Origin: an uncultured Chitinophagaceae bacterium
Lineage (GTDB): Bacteria > Bacteroidota > Bacteroidia > Chitinophagales > Chitinophagaceae
Direction: 5' to 3'
Length of the DNA: 64,000 nucleotides
Assembly (NCBI GenBank): GCA_937907395.1
Contig: CALCII010000011.1
Location: forward strand, 1-64,000
Shown: one piece after another, positions 9,070 through 17,704 of the stretch
Position numbering within the stretch: position 1 is the first letter of the stretch
How the letters are laid out: every line of letters starts with the position of its first letter
Notes under the pieces: generated by a model
Seen by the model: only the letters and a program-made list of their open reading frames with translations
Databases searched by the model: none
Told to the model about the DNA's origin: nothing
Position numbers and translations under genes: made by a program

Positions 9070-9558
9070 TCACGCCTTCTCCATCTCTGCTTTCTTTTTC
9101 TTCTGAATTTGTTTTACGAGGTATAAAATTTCATCGGCGAGGTAGGGAACTGTTTGTTGTATACCGGGAGTTAAATCAATACCTTGATCCTGTATGGTTT
9201 CAATACTTACTACATACAAGTGAATAACGGGCATGCGTTCCAGCAACTGCAATGCTCCTACTAAATCTTTCAATCCAATATCATGCGTGCTCATTGCCTG
9301 CGGAAAATCGCTGGCATACTTTGGTTTGATTAAACGAAAAGTGCCGGGCTCTCTTCCATCCAGTGTGGCATCAATGAGAACCACATCTTCATATTGTTCA
9401 AAATATTCCAACAGATGAAAACCACCTGTGCCACCATCTAACACATCTACTCCTTCCGGCAGATTCAGTTGTTCAATATAACGGGCTGTATGAACACCTA
9501 CGCCTTCATCTGCCATTAAAAAATTTCCAATCCCTAGAATTAAAATATCTTTCTTCAT
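9070..9558 (-). CDS. hyaD: Hydrogenase maturation endopeptidase for the Hya enzyme
   Basis: A 162-residue protease of the HyaD/HybD/HoxM family. It begins with ILILGIGNFLMADEGVGVH, containing the nickel-sensing Glu17, and has IDATLDG near residue 61 and a conserved His in MSTHDIGL. It would remove the C-terminal 17-residue tail of the Hya large subunit after nickel insertion. It is the last gene of the leftward hyaABCD order and is separated from hyaC by 220 bases of repeat remnants. The C-terminus is a lysine-rich run (QKKKKAEMEKA). Confidence 0.92.
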   Translation of the reverse strand: MKKDILILGIGNFLMADEGVGVHTARYIEQLNLPEGVDVLDGGTGGFHLLEYFEQYEDVVLIDATLDGREPGTFRLIKPKYASDFPQAMSTHDIGLKDLVGALQLLERMPVIHLYVVSIETIQDQGIDLTPGIQQTVPYLADEILYLVKQIQKKKKAEMEKA

Positions 9559-9778
9559 ATCCGATCGTTCTTTTTTCTATAAGCTGTTCGATTCAATACT
9601 GAGTTGCAGTAATTCTATTCAGATCAATACGTCTAATGGTTTAACGTTTCAGGTTGTAGTACTTCGTACACCTACCCTCATACATAATCTGTTTCCCGGC
9701 CAACGCTTGTTTTCGCCGCAGAGAAAAGAGAACGCAAAGTTTTTCGCAGAGGGTTCAATTGGGAGTAATTAATAATTA
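9559..9778. repeat. Repeat remnants between hyaC and hyaD
   Basis: The gap contains GGTTTAACGTTTCAGGTTG, GTACACCTACCCTCATACAT and CGCCGCAGAGAAAAGAGAAC, all known from the composite dispersed repeat elsewhere in the window. No coding signal was seen. Confidence 0.7.
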
Positions 9779-10525
9779 TTAATCATTAATTACTTTGTCT
9801 TCTGCTTCTTTCTGTTTCTCTGCTTTTGCTTCTTCAAACACTTCGTCTTCTATAAATTTCCATCCACCAAACATGGAAGATACTTCTCCTCTTCCTTCCA
9901 CATAATCGTGATAGAACACGAGATATACATGTACAACGGTAAACAGAATGAAAAACCACATGGCCCAATGATGCACCTGACGCAATAAAATTTCTCCACC
10001 AAACAAGGATGGAACCCAGGCCCATAACTTCGCAAACCAGAAATCACTCATCTCTGCGTACAAACCAAAACCGGTGAGACATTGTACGAGGAATAAAATG
10101 AATGTTACGAAATAAGTAAAGCCGGCTACTTCATTATGTCCAACAGCCATATGTTCTTTACCCCGCAGCATGAGAATATCCATCTTCAACACCTGCCACA
10201 TGCCTTTGAAATATTTCTTATTTGTTGGAATAAAATTCTTCCAGTCGGCATATTTGTTTCCTACAAATCCCCAGTAAATACGAAACAGAAAGTTGAAAAA
10301 GAAAAGATAGGCTGCAATGAAGTGAATGGTTTTCACCCAGCCCATAGTAAACCGGTGGGATGCTTCCCGGCTGCTTTGCACAGCCAGCGGATCGGCAATA
10401 TAAAAACCGGTTACAATGAGTGCCAGTATCACCAATGCATTGATCCAGTGATAAAAACGAACCGGTAATTCCCATACATATACACGCCTGAGATGATGTA
10501 CTTTTTTTGAAACTATTGTTGCCAT
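9779..10525 (-). CDS. hyaC: Ni/Fe-hydrogenase b-type cytochrome subunit
   Basis: A 248-residue membrane protein with four hydrophobic segments (about 29-47, 66-86, 128-150, 188-208) and the family start VYVWELPVRFYHWINALVI. Histidines suited to ligate two b haems occur in the first segment (RFYHWIN), in KTIHFIAAYL and in HHWAMWFFILFTVVHVYLVFYHD. It anchors the HyaAB dimer on the periplasmic side and passes electrons from H2 to quinone. The C-terminal tail is highly charged. It follows hyaB by about 50 bases. Confidence 0.94.
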   Translation of the reverse strand: MATIVSKKVHHLRRVYVWELPVRFYHWINALVILALIVTGFYIADPLAVQSSREASHRFTMGWVKTIHFIAAYLFFFNFLFRIYWGFVGNKYADWKNFIPTNKKYFKGMWQVLKMDILMLRGKEHMAVGHNEVAGFTYFVTFILFLVQCLTGFGLYAEMSDFWFAKLWAWVPSLFGGEILLRQVHHWAMWFFILFTVVHVYLVFYHDYVEGRGEVSSMFGGWKFIEDEVFEEAKAEKQKEAEDKVIND

Positions 10526-10579
10526 TGTTTCGGTTTTAAATCCGGGATCTCCGGATGTTTTTACAATTACAATGCCTTA

Positions 10580-12304
10580 TCAATCGCCCAGGATACTGAT
10601 GCGGTTGATATGTTTACCTTCTTCATCGTACAAATGCACGGCACAAGCAAGACAAGGATCGAAAGAGTGAATGGTCCGGATGATTTCAAGCGGTTGCTTG
10701 TGATCGTGTACCGGTGTATCAATCAATGATGCTTCGTAAGCTGAAAGTTTTCCGTTTGCATCTCTGGGCGATGCATTCCAGGTGGAAGGAACCACGAGTT
10801 GATAGTTGGCAATCTTTCCCTGGTCAATATTAATCCAGTGAGCCAATGCACCACGGGGAGCTTCGGAATGTCCCACACCAATCGCTTTGTCTGGCCATTT
10901 CTTCGGATCAAACTTGGTCATATCGGCCATGCGTGTATCTCCATTCTTAATATTATCGATCAGTTTATTGTAAAACTCCATTGCCCATTCGGCCACCAAT
11001 ACACTTTCTAGTCCACGTGCAGCTGTACGTCCCAGTGTGGAGAACAGTGCGGTTACAGGAACCTGAAGATCGGTCAGCGCTTTATCAACAACAGCTTTAT
11101 AATCTTCCCGTCCACGTGCATATCCCACCAACATTCTTGCCAGCGGACCCACCTCTACTGCATTTCCTTTCCAGCGTGGTGTTTTTAAATAACTGTATTT
11201 CTCATTGGTGTTGAGATTTTCAAACGGAGGTTTCGGACCAGTATATTTTACTTTGCTTTCACCTTTCCATGGGTGCAAGCCTGTTTTATCCCCTACAGAA
11301 TATTCATACCAACTGTGGGTAATAAATTCCTGGATCTCATCATCCTTCCTCAGATCCACATCCATTACTTTGGATATGTCTTTATTCAGAATCACACCAC
11401 TCGGGAATTTGTAAGAAGCTTCATCACGGTAACCGTTCACACCTAAATCACCGTACACCATATAACTTCCCAATCCACCACCAATGGCACCCCAGTCTTT
11501 GTAGAAAGAAGCAATAGCCATCAAATCAGGAATGTACACCTGTTCAATAAACACTTTTGCTTGTTCCAGTAATTGTTTCACTACAGACAAACGATCGGCA
11601 TTGATACCGCTCACATCATCGAGTCCTATTGCACAGGCCATACCTCCCACGAGATAGTTGGGGTGTGGATTTTTACCACCGAAAATGGCATGCACTTTTA
11701 CGATTTCCTTCTGCCACTCTAATGCTTCGAGATAGTGAGCCAAACCAATGAGGTTGATTTCTGCAGGAAGTTTGTATGCAGGATGTCCCCAATAACCGTT
11801 GGCGAAAATGCCCAGTTGTCCGCTTTCCACAAACTTTTTAATTCTTGTCTGCAAATCGGCAAAATAACCGGGTGAACTTTTTGGCCAATGCGAAATACTT
11901 TGTGCAATTTCGCTGGTCTTTTTAGGATCGGCTTTTAAAGCAGCCACTACATCCACCCAATCCATGGCGTGGAGATGATAAAAGTGTACCACGTGATCGT
12001 GCATGTATTGTGCACAGAACATGATGTTGCGCACCAACTCTGCATTGGGCGGAATGGTAATATCCAGTGCATCTTCCACTGCACGTACAGAAGTAAGAGA
12101 GTGTATAGATGTACAAACACCGCATACCCTTCCAACAAAAGCCCATGCATCACGGGGATCACGGCCTTTTAAAATTTCTTCCAGCAGGCGCACCATGGTA
12201 CCGCTGCTGAATGCATCTTTGATTTTTCCATTTTCAATATCGGCCTCCACACGGAGGTGGCCTTCAATACGTGTGATCGGGTCTACAACGATTCGCTGGC
12301 TCAT
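10580..12304 (-). CDS. hyaB: [NiFe]-hydrogenase large subunit, membrane-bound (group 1)
   Basis: A 574-residue catalytic subunit. The nickel-binding pairs are visible: RVCGVCTSIH (Cys61, Cys64) and DPCLACAVH (Cys551, Cys554). The mature protein should end at His557; the 17 residues beyond it are the maturation tail removed by HyaD. VDPITRIEGHLRVE at the N-terminus is also typical. It oxidises H2 at the outer face of the cytoplasmic membrane together with HyaA and HyaC. No signal of its own is present, in line with transport as a complex with the small subunit. Confidence 0.97.
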   Translation of the reverse strand: MSQRIVVDPITRIEGHLRVEADIENGKIKDAFSSGTMVRLLEEILKGRDPRDAWAFVGRVCGVCTSIHSLTSVRAVEDALDITIPPNAELVRNIMFCAQYMHDHVVHFYHLHAMDWVDVVAALKADPKKTSEIAQSISHWPKSSPGYFADLQTRIKKFVESGQLGIFANGYWGHPAYKLPAEINLIGLAHYLEALEWQKEIVKVHAIFGGKNPHPNYLVGGMACAIGLDDVSGINADRLSVVKQLLEQAKVFIEQVYIPDLMAIASFYKDWGAIGGGLGSYMVYGDLGVNGYRDEASYKFPSGVILNKDISKVMDVDLRKDDEIQEFITHSWYEYSVGDKTGLHPWKGESKVKYTGPKPPFENLNTNEKYSYLKTPRWKGNAVEVGPLARMLVGYARGREDYKAVVDKALTDLQVPVTALFSTLGRTAARGLESVLVAEWAMEFYNKLIDNIKNGDTRMADMTKFDPKKWPDKAIGVGHSEAPRGALAHWINIDQGKIANYQLVVPSTWNASPRDANGKLSAYEASLIDTPVHDHKQPLEIIRTIHSFDPCLACAVHLYDEEGKHINRISILGD

Positions 12305-12341
12305 ATACTAATTTGAATGTGATGAATAGATTGTAATTGAA

Positions 12342-13472
12342 TCAGATATTTTCTAAATCCTTTTCGCTCTGCTTTCCTTCTTTTTCCAGGCTGCCAATGA
12401 GTTTGCTCTTGCGCACATTGGTCATTACCGCATGTGCAGCAACCGCAGCGGCAGTAACACCCAGGGCAACCTTACCAACTTTGTCGGCGGTTGCCTCGAT
12501 TCCGAAACCCGGGAACGCAGAGGCTCTTTCATACAGGCGGCCATTATCCCAGAAGTTGGCTTCACTGCAACCAAAGCAACCATGTCCGCTCTGAATGGGG
12601 AAGGATGTTCCGTTGTTCCATTTGGTAACACCACAGGCATTGTAAGTAGACGGGCCTTTACATCCTACTTTATATAAGCAGTATCCTTTCTTCGCATTTT
12701 CATCATCAAATGTTTCAACAAACAAACCGGCATCGTAGTACGGACGACGATAACAGGTATCGTGTACACGTTTACTATAGAATGCTTTCGGGCGACCTAA
12801 ACTATCCAGTTCGGGTATACGTCCAAATGCCACCACATGTACAATCACACCGGCCATTACTTCACCAATTGGCGGGCAACCGGGCACTTTGATAATAGGT
12901 TTCCCTTTCACCAGTTTATGAATCGGTGTGGCAGATGTTGGGTTGGGAGCTGCCGCCTGTACACAACCATTGCAGGCACAACTGCCCCAGGCAATGATCG
13001 CTTTGGCACCAGCAGCGGCTTCTTCTAAAATCTGCATAGAAGTTTTACCGCCAATCATACAATACACACCATCGGCATCGGTAGGCACACTTCCTTCCAC
13101 ACATAAAATGTACTCCCCTTTGTATTTCTCCATCGTATGTTTCATGGCTTCTTCTGCCTGGTGGCCACTCGCAGCCATAAGTGTTTCAGTATAGTCGAGT
13201 GAAATCTGGTCGAGTAAAATATCCGCCACCATGGGATGTGAAGAGCGGATAAAACTTTCACTGCAGCAGGTACATTCCTGGAAGTGCAGCCAGATCACCG
13301 GCAGGCGGGGCTTGTTTTTTAAAGCATCTGTTACCTGGGCAAGGCCTGAATTGTCGAGACCCATATAGGCCGCCATCATGGTACAGAACTTTAAAAAATC
13401 TTTACGGGAATAGCCCTTGCGAACGACCTCGTCATAATACGTAGGTGTCCGCTGTTCAGTTTTTGTTGACAT
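12342..13472 (-). CDS. hyaA: [NiFe]-hydrogenase small subunit with six-Cys proximal site (O2-tolerant type)
   Basis: A 376-residue Fe-S subunit. The Tat signal region carries SRKDFLKF (residues 22-29), with Lys in place of the second Arg of the usual SRRxFLK. The proximal cluster motif is ECTCCSES (Cys67, 69, 70), followed by GSCACNGCVQAA (Cys165, Cys170) and PGCPP (Cys199). Cys69 and Cys170 match the two supernumerary cysteines of the [4Fe-3S] cluster in O2-tolerant group 1d enzymes such as E. coli Hyd-1 and the Ralstonia MBH. Medial and distal cluster ligands follow (CLYKVGCKGP, HGCFGCSE). A hydrophobic anchor lies near residues 328-347. It is the first gene of hyaABCD. Confidence 0.96.
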   Translation of the reverse strand: MSTKTEQRTPTYYDEVVRKGYSRKDFLKFCTMMAAYMGLDNSGLAQVTDALKNKPRLPVIWLHFQECTCCSESFIRSSHPMVADILLDQISLDYTETLMAASGHQAEEAMKHTMEKYKGEYILCVEGSVPTDADGVYCMIGGKTSMQILEEAAAGAKAIIAWGSCACNGCVQAAAPNPTSATPIHKLVKGKPIIKVPGCPPIGEVMAGVIVHVVAFGRIPELDSLGRPKAFYSKRVHDTCYRRPYYDAGLFVETFDDENAKKGYCLYKVGCKGPSTYNACGVTKWNNGTSFPIQSGHGCFGCSEANFWDNGRLYERASAFPGFGIEATADKVGKVALGVTAAAVAAHAVMTNVRKSKLIGSLEKEGKQSEKDLENI

Positions 13473-13542
13473 ACGACAAGCATTAAAGGGGTTGTGTGAA
13501 AAAAAGAGTAACTAAAGATGAAAACGATGTTGCACCAACAAA

Positions 13543-13579
13543 ATGACCATAGTCAAAATAATAAATGACATTGCTCATT
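13543..13579. promoter_or_regulatory. Two Crp/Fnr-like palindromes between hyaA and the hyp genes
   Basis: ATGACCATAGTCAA (13543-13556) and AATGACATTGCTCATT (13564-13579) both fit TGA-N6-TCA, the core of Crp/Fnr-family sites. Their centres (13549.5 and 13571.5) are 22 bases apart, about two helical turns. They sit in the divergent region, 77 and 99 bases from the hyaA start and 80 and 58 bases from the start of the small HupE-like gene. They could place both transcription units under oxygen or redox control. Confidence 0.5.
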
Positions 13580-13629
13580 GTGCCTGAATCGGGCTTCTCC
13601 TAACATTGAAACCTAAAAATCTGAGTACG

Positions 13630-13836
13630 ATGAGAAAAATGATGCTCTTGCTCGCAGCCCTGATGCCTTTTATTAGTATGGCACATCCCGGACATGGTGA
13701 AACGGAAGGTTTTACTATTAAACATTACATCGTTGAACCCGAACATGCTGTATTTGCATTACTGGTGATGGCCGTAGTGATTTTCTTTTTAGGCAGAAGA
13801 AAAGAAATGCACGACGTTCAAAAACAAAAGAACTGA
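13630..13836 (+). CDS. Mini HupE/UreJ-like membrane protein
   Basis: A 68-residue protein with a signal peptide (MRKMMLLLAALMPFISMA), then a mature start HPGHGETEGFTIKHYIVEPEHA, one membrane segment (about 41-57) and a charged tail. The HPGH start directly after the signal peptide and the HYIVEPEH-hydrophobic order resemble the first part of HupE/UreJ nickel permeases, but the remaining five membrane segments are missing. It ends two bases before hypA, so it is probably translated with it. The ATG at 13630 is preferred to TTG 13606. A role in metal handling is inference. Confidence 0.6.
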   Translation: MRKMMLLLAALMPFISMAHPGHGETEGFTIKHYIVEPEHAVFALLVMAVVIFFLGRRKEMHDVQKQKN

Positions 13837-13838
13837 TC

Positions 13839-14180
13839 ATGCACGAGCTATCGATAGTCATGAGTATTGTGGATATTGCCACACAACAGGCACGCAAAGC
13901 CGAAGCTGAACGTGTGGATGAAATTGAGCTGGACATCGGCGAGCTGAGTGGTGTGGAGATGAATGCCTTTGATTTTGCCTGGGAACAGGGAATCAAAGAC
14001 TCGCTGCTGAAAGATGCAGAGCGGATTGTGAACCGGGTAAATGGTGTGGGCATGTGTATGGATTGCGGAATTGATTTTCACATGCAGAACCTGTACGACA
14101 GTTGCCCGGTGTGCGACGGACATTTTATAGAAATCAAAAAAGGAAAAGAACTGAAAGTGAAATCACTCGTTGTAAGCTGA
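13839..14180 (+). CDS. hypA: Hydrogenase nickel insertion protein HypA
   Basis: 113 residues. It starts MHELSIV, where the N-terminal Met and His2 form the nickel site, and carries the zinc-binding pairs CMDC and CPVC (about residues 70-73 and 89-92). It delivers nickel to the large subunits of both hydrogenases together with HypB. It begins two bases after the preceding small gene and is followed 48 bases later by hypB. Confidence 0.96.
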   Translation: MHELSIVMSIVDIATQQARKAEAERVDEIELDIGELSGVEMNAFDFAWEQGIKDSLLKDAERIVNRVNGVGMCMDCGIDFHMQNLYDSCPVCDGHFIEIKKGKELKVKSLVVS

Positions 14181-14228
14181 ACTCATTCCTTCAGTCCTTT
14201 CTTCATTATAAAACTCAAACCAGAAATT

Positions 14229-15017
14229 ATGTGTGCCACCTGCGGTTGCGACGCTAACGGATCTGTTTCCATTCATGAAGTGCATGGTCACCCTCATGAA
14301 CACGATCATGGACATTCCCACGAACACGATCATCATCACGATCACTCCCATTCAAAAAAAGTAGTGGATGTAGAGCAGGATGTGCTCTACCAGAACAACC
14401 TGCTGGCCCAGCGCAACAGAGGTTATTTTGAAGCAAAAAACATACTGGCCCTGAACCTGGTGAGTTCGCCCGGCTCCGGCAAAACAACCTTGCTGGAAAA
14501 AACATTGAAAGATGTAAAAGAAGAACTGAGTTGCTATGTAATTGAAGGCGATCAGCAAACCAGCAATGATGCCGATCGTATCCATGCCACCGGTACACCG
14601 GTTGTACAGATCAACACCGGCAAAGGTTGCCATCTTGATGCACACATGATCCTTCATGCACTGCAGCACATGAAACCCAAAGAAAATACAGTAATGTTTA
14701 TTGAAAACGTGGGTAACCTGGTTTGCCCGGCTATGTTTGATTTAGGCGAAACAGCCCGTGTGGTGATTGCCTCTGTTACCGAAGGCGATGATAAACCGCT
14801 CAAGTATCCCGATATGTTTCACAGTTCACAACTGTGTATTATTAATAAAACAGATCTGCTCCCTTATGTTCCCTTCAGTGTGGATGCATTTAAAGAGAAT
14901 GCAAAAAAAGTAAATCCGCACCTCGATTTCATTGAACTGAGTGCTTATAAAGGTGAGGGCTTACATGAATGGTATAGCTGGCTCAAACAACGGGTGGCAC
15001 ATCACGAACATGTATGA
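14229..15017 (+). CDS. hypB: Hydrogenase nickel incorporation GTPase HypB
   Basis: 262 residues. The N-terminus has the high-affinity nickel motif CATCGC (residues 2-7), then a histidine-rich stretch (about 16-42) with 14 His, typical of nickel-storing HypB. The GTPase part has the P-loop SSPGSGKTTLLEKT, EGDQQTSND, metal-binding Cys/His in NTGKGCHLDAHM, and the G-motif NKTDLLPY. It energises nickel transfer from HypA. The intervening gap to hypF contains a piece of the dispersed repeat. Confidence 0.96.
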   Translation: MCATCGCDANGSVSIHEVHGHPHEHDHGHSHEHDHHHDHSHSKKVVDVEQDVLYQNNLLAQRNRGYFEAKNILALNLVSSPGSGKTTLLEKTLKDVKEELSCYVIEGDQQTSNDADRIHATGTPVVQINTGKGCHLDAHMILHALQHMKPKENTVMFIENVGNLVCPAMFDLGETARVVIASVTEGDDKPLKYPDMFHSSQLCIINKTDLLPYVPFSVDAFKENAKKVNPHLDFIELSAYKGEGLHEWYSWLKQRVAHHEHV

Positions 15018-15073
15018 AATGAAACACAAAGAACAGAACGGTAACATTGTAAATATAGTTTTTGGCTTGAATT

Positions 15074-15100
15074 CTCTGTGCCCTCTGTGTCTCTGTGGTA
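15074..15100 (+). repeat. CTCTGTG repeat module touching the hypF start
   Basis: CTCTGTGCCCTCTGTGTCTC followed by TGTGGTA is the same module found in intergenic repeat blocks. It runs into the proposed GTG start of hypF at 15095. Confidence 0.7.
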
Positions 15101-17428
15101 AAAACAACAAACGTGCAAACATGGCATATACATATCAGCGGTTTGGTGCAGGGCGTGGGCTTTCGTCCGCACGTGTTCCGTTTGGCCCATCTGTTGCATA
15201 TTAACGGAACGGTGAACAACACCAGCAATGGTGTTCATATCTATGTCACTGCCGAAGAATCACTACTGAAACAATTTTATAAATCGCTGGTTGAACAACC
15301 ACCTGCCAATGCCATCATCACCCATCATGAGGCATCGATTGTTCCCCTGCAGACCTTTCAGGATTTTTCAATCATCGAAAGTGAAGATCATCAGCAACCG
15401 GAATTATTAATCACACCCGATTTTGGAATTTGTGATCATTGCAAACAGGATCTTTTCAATAAACACAACCGTCGTTATCATTATCCTTTTATTACCTGTA
15501 CGCAATGCGGACCAAGGTATTCCATCATCAACGCATTGCCTTACGATCGTCCCAATACCACCATGAGCGAATACGAACAGTGCTGGCAATGTAAAAAAGA
15601 ATACCACAATCCTTCTCACAGAAGATATTACAGTCAAACCAACTCCTGCGACACCTGTGGTATTCCCATGCATCTTTACAACAGCGATGGTGAACATATC
15701 TGCAGCGATGTGGAATGTATTTTGATCATGATCAAAGACGCCTTGCTTAACGGACATATCATTGCGGTAAAAGGAATCGGTGGTTACCTGCTCATGTGTG
15801 ATGCCACTAATTACTTTGCCATTAAAACATTACGGGAACGGAAACAACGTCCGTCGAAACCACTGGCCGTTTTATACCCATCCATCTATACAGTTGAACG
15901 GGATGTGATGCTGCATCCCAAAGAAAAAGAAGCATTGCAGAGTATTGTGGCTCCCATTGTATTGTGCCAACTGAAACCCAAACCATCAACCGGTATTTGC
16001 ACAGAGCTGATCGCACCGGATCTGAACAAGATCGGAATCATGCTTCCCTACTCGCCTTTACTGGCATTGATTGCAGATACTATTCATAAACCGTTGATCG
16101 CAACCAGTGGAAATATCAGTGGTGCTCCCATCATTTATAAAGATGAGGAAGCATTGGAAAGCCTGGGCGAGATTGCTGATTTTGTACTAACCTACGATCG
16201 GGAAATCACCGTACCCCAGGATGATAGTGTGATGCAGTTCAGTAACACAGAGCAGCAACAAATCATACTGCGCCGGTCTAGAGGATTAGCGCCCAACTAT
16301 CTGCCATTTCCTTTTGCAGGCACTTCACAAATGCTGGCCATGGGTGCCGATATGAAAGGTAGTTTTGCCATACTGCAACAGAAGCAATGTTACATTAGTC
16401 AGTACCTTGGCGACCAGGGTAGTTATGATGCACATCAGGCTTACAAACATACTTTGCATCACCTCACGCACCTGCTTCAAATCGATCCTGAACTATGTAT
16501 TGCCGATAAACATCCGGGGTATTTCAGCACAGAGCTGGCAAAAAATTATGCAGCCGAACAAGCCATTCCATTTGCTGAAGTACAGCACCACAAAGCCCAT
16601 TTCGCCGCAGTACTCGCAGAAAATCAATTGCTCAAAACAGATGAACCGGTGCTGGGTGTTGTTTGGGATGGTACCGGTTATGGAGACGACGGACAAATTT
16701 GGGGCGGTGAGTTTTTTATATTCGACCAGCAGGAAATACAGCATCATACACAGTTGAACTATTTTCCCGTGTTGATGGGCGATAAAATGTCAAAAGAACC
16801 AAGACTATCGGCTTTATCGCTTTGCTCAGCAAACGAAGCGTTTCATTCCTATTTAGTACAGAAGTTTTCAACAACAGAATACAGTCACTATAATAATCTG
16901 CTGAAACAAAAACAAGAAATTGTAACATCAAGCATGGGCCGCTTGCTGGATGGCATTGCTTCCATACTGGGCGTTTGTGATGTGATGACACATGAAGCAG
17001 AAGCAGCGATGCAACTGGAAGCATTGGCATTGAGAAGTGATTTAACATCACCCAAATCTTATACACTACCTGTAATGAATCATAAAGTTGACTGGATGCC
17101 GATGCTGGAAGAAATGATGACCGACCTGAATCAATCCGTTCCAAAAGAAAAGATTGCATTCAATCTTCATTATTCGCTGGTGAAATTAATTGAACGTGTT
17201 GCCGCAGAATCCAATATGCAACAGATTGCCTTTAGTGGTGGCGTATTCCAGAATTCCCTGTTGGTTGATTTGTTGATACAGGAGTTGAAACCGAAGTATA
17301 CCTTGTTTTTCCATCAACAGTTATCACCGAATGATGAATGTATTTCATTCGGACAACTGGCTTATATGCAGTTGCAGATGGACAGGCAAGCCAACAATCA
17401 TAAATTTAAAAAAGTATTGATCTCATAA
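15095..17428 (+). CDS. hypF: Carbamoyltransferase HypF
   Basis: 777 residues. An acylphosphatase domain (HISGLVQGVGFRP, about 13-25) is followed by two zinc fingers (CDHC...CTQC and CWQC...CDTC), a YrdC-like domain and a Kae1-like domain with HHKAHFAAVLAE and FSGGVFQN. It makes the thiocarboxamide on HypE that becomes the CN ligands of the NiFe site. No ATG is available: the frame can start at GTG 15095, inside a repeat module, or GTG 15113, which still leaves the whole acylphosphatase domain. An ATG at 15121 is out of frame. hypC follows after 12 bases. Confidence 0.95.
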   Translation: MVKTTNVQTWHIHISGLVQGVGFRPHVFRLAHLLHINGTVNNTSNGVHIYVTAEESLLKQFYKSLVEQPPANAIITHHEASIVPLQTFQDFSIIESEDHQQPELLITPDFGICDHCKQDLFNKHNRRYHYPFITCTQCGPRYSIINALPYDRPNTTMSEYEQCWQCKKEYHNPSHRRYYSQTNSCDTCGIPMHLYNSDGEHICSDVECILIMIKDALLNGHIIAVKGIGGYLLMCDATNYFAIKTLRERKQRPSKPLAVLYPSIYTVERDVMLHPKEKEALQSIVAPIVLCQLKPKPSTGICTELIAPDLNKIGIMLPYSPLLALIADTIHKPLIATSGNISGAPIIYKDEEALESLGEIADFVLTYDREITVPQDDSVMQFSNTEQQQIILRRSRGLAPNYLPFPFAGTSQMLAMGADMKGSFAILQQKQCYISQYLGDQGSYDAHQAYKHTLHHLTHLLQIDPELCIADKHPGYFSTELAKNYAAEQAIPFAEVQHHKAHFAAVLAENQLLKTDEPVLGVVWDGTGYGDDGQIWGGEFFIFDQQEIQHHTQLNYFPVLMGDKMSKEPRLSALSLCSANEAFHSYLVQKFSTTEYSHYNNLLKQKQEIVTSSMGRLLDGIASILGVCDVMTHEAEAAMQLEALALRSDLTSPKSYTLPVMNHKVDWMPMLEEMMTDLNQSVPKEKIAFNLHYSLVKLIERVAAESNMQQIAFSGGVFQNSLLVDLLIQELKPKYTLFFHQQLSPNDECISFGQLAYMQLQMDRQANNHKFKKVLIS

Positions 17429-17440
17429 AACGTATAGATT

Positions 17441-17704
17441 ATGTGTTTAGCTATTCCCGGAAAAATTGTTTCTATTGCCTCACAGCTCGATGATACGTTT
17501 CGTACAGGTAAGGTTTCATTCGGTGGCATTCTGAAAGAAATCAACTTGTGTATGGTTCCCGAAGCAAAAGTGGATGATTTTGTATTGGTGCATGTGGGGG
17601 TTGCCATCAGCGTGGTGGACGAAGAAGAAGCGCAGAAAACATTCAGTTACCTGGAACAAATGGGAGAAGTGGAAGAGATAAAGAATGAGGGATTGAATGA
17701 GTGA
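17441..17704 (+). CDS. hypC: Hydrogenase assembly chaperone HypC
   Basis: 87 residues starting MCLAIPGKIV; the N-terminal Cys2 is essential for binding HypD and the large-subunit precursor. VHVGVAISVVDEEEA near residue 50 is also typical. It carries the Fe(CN)2CO unit with HypD to the large subunits. A single copy is visible for two different hydrogenases, so it probably serves both. It is separated from hypD by 227 bases of repeat modules. Confidence 0.95.
   Translation: MCLAIPGKIVSIASQLDDTFRTGKVSFGGILKEINLCMVPEAKVDDFVLVHVGVAISVVDEEEAQKTFSYLEQMGEVEEIKNEGLNE

Noticed and set aside
8691..9106. Several ORFs of 60-104 codons
   Set aside because: They lie wholly in a composite repeat block, and their peptides are module translations such as HRDTE and HREHRGT.
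14254..14598. Antisense ORF over hypB
   Set aside because: It is a shadow of the histidine-rich and GTPase coding sequence.
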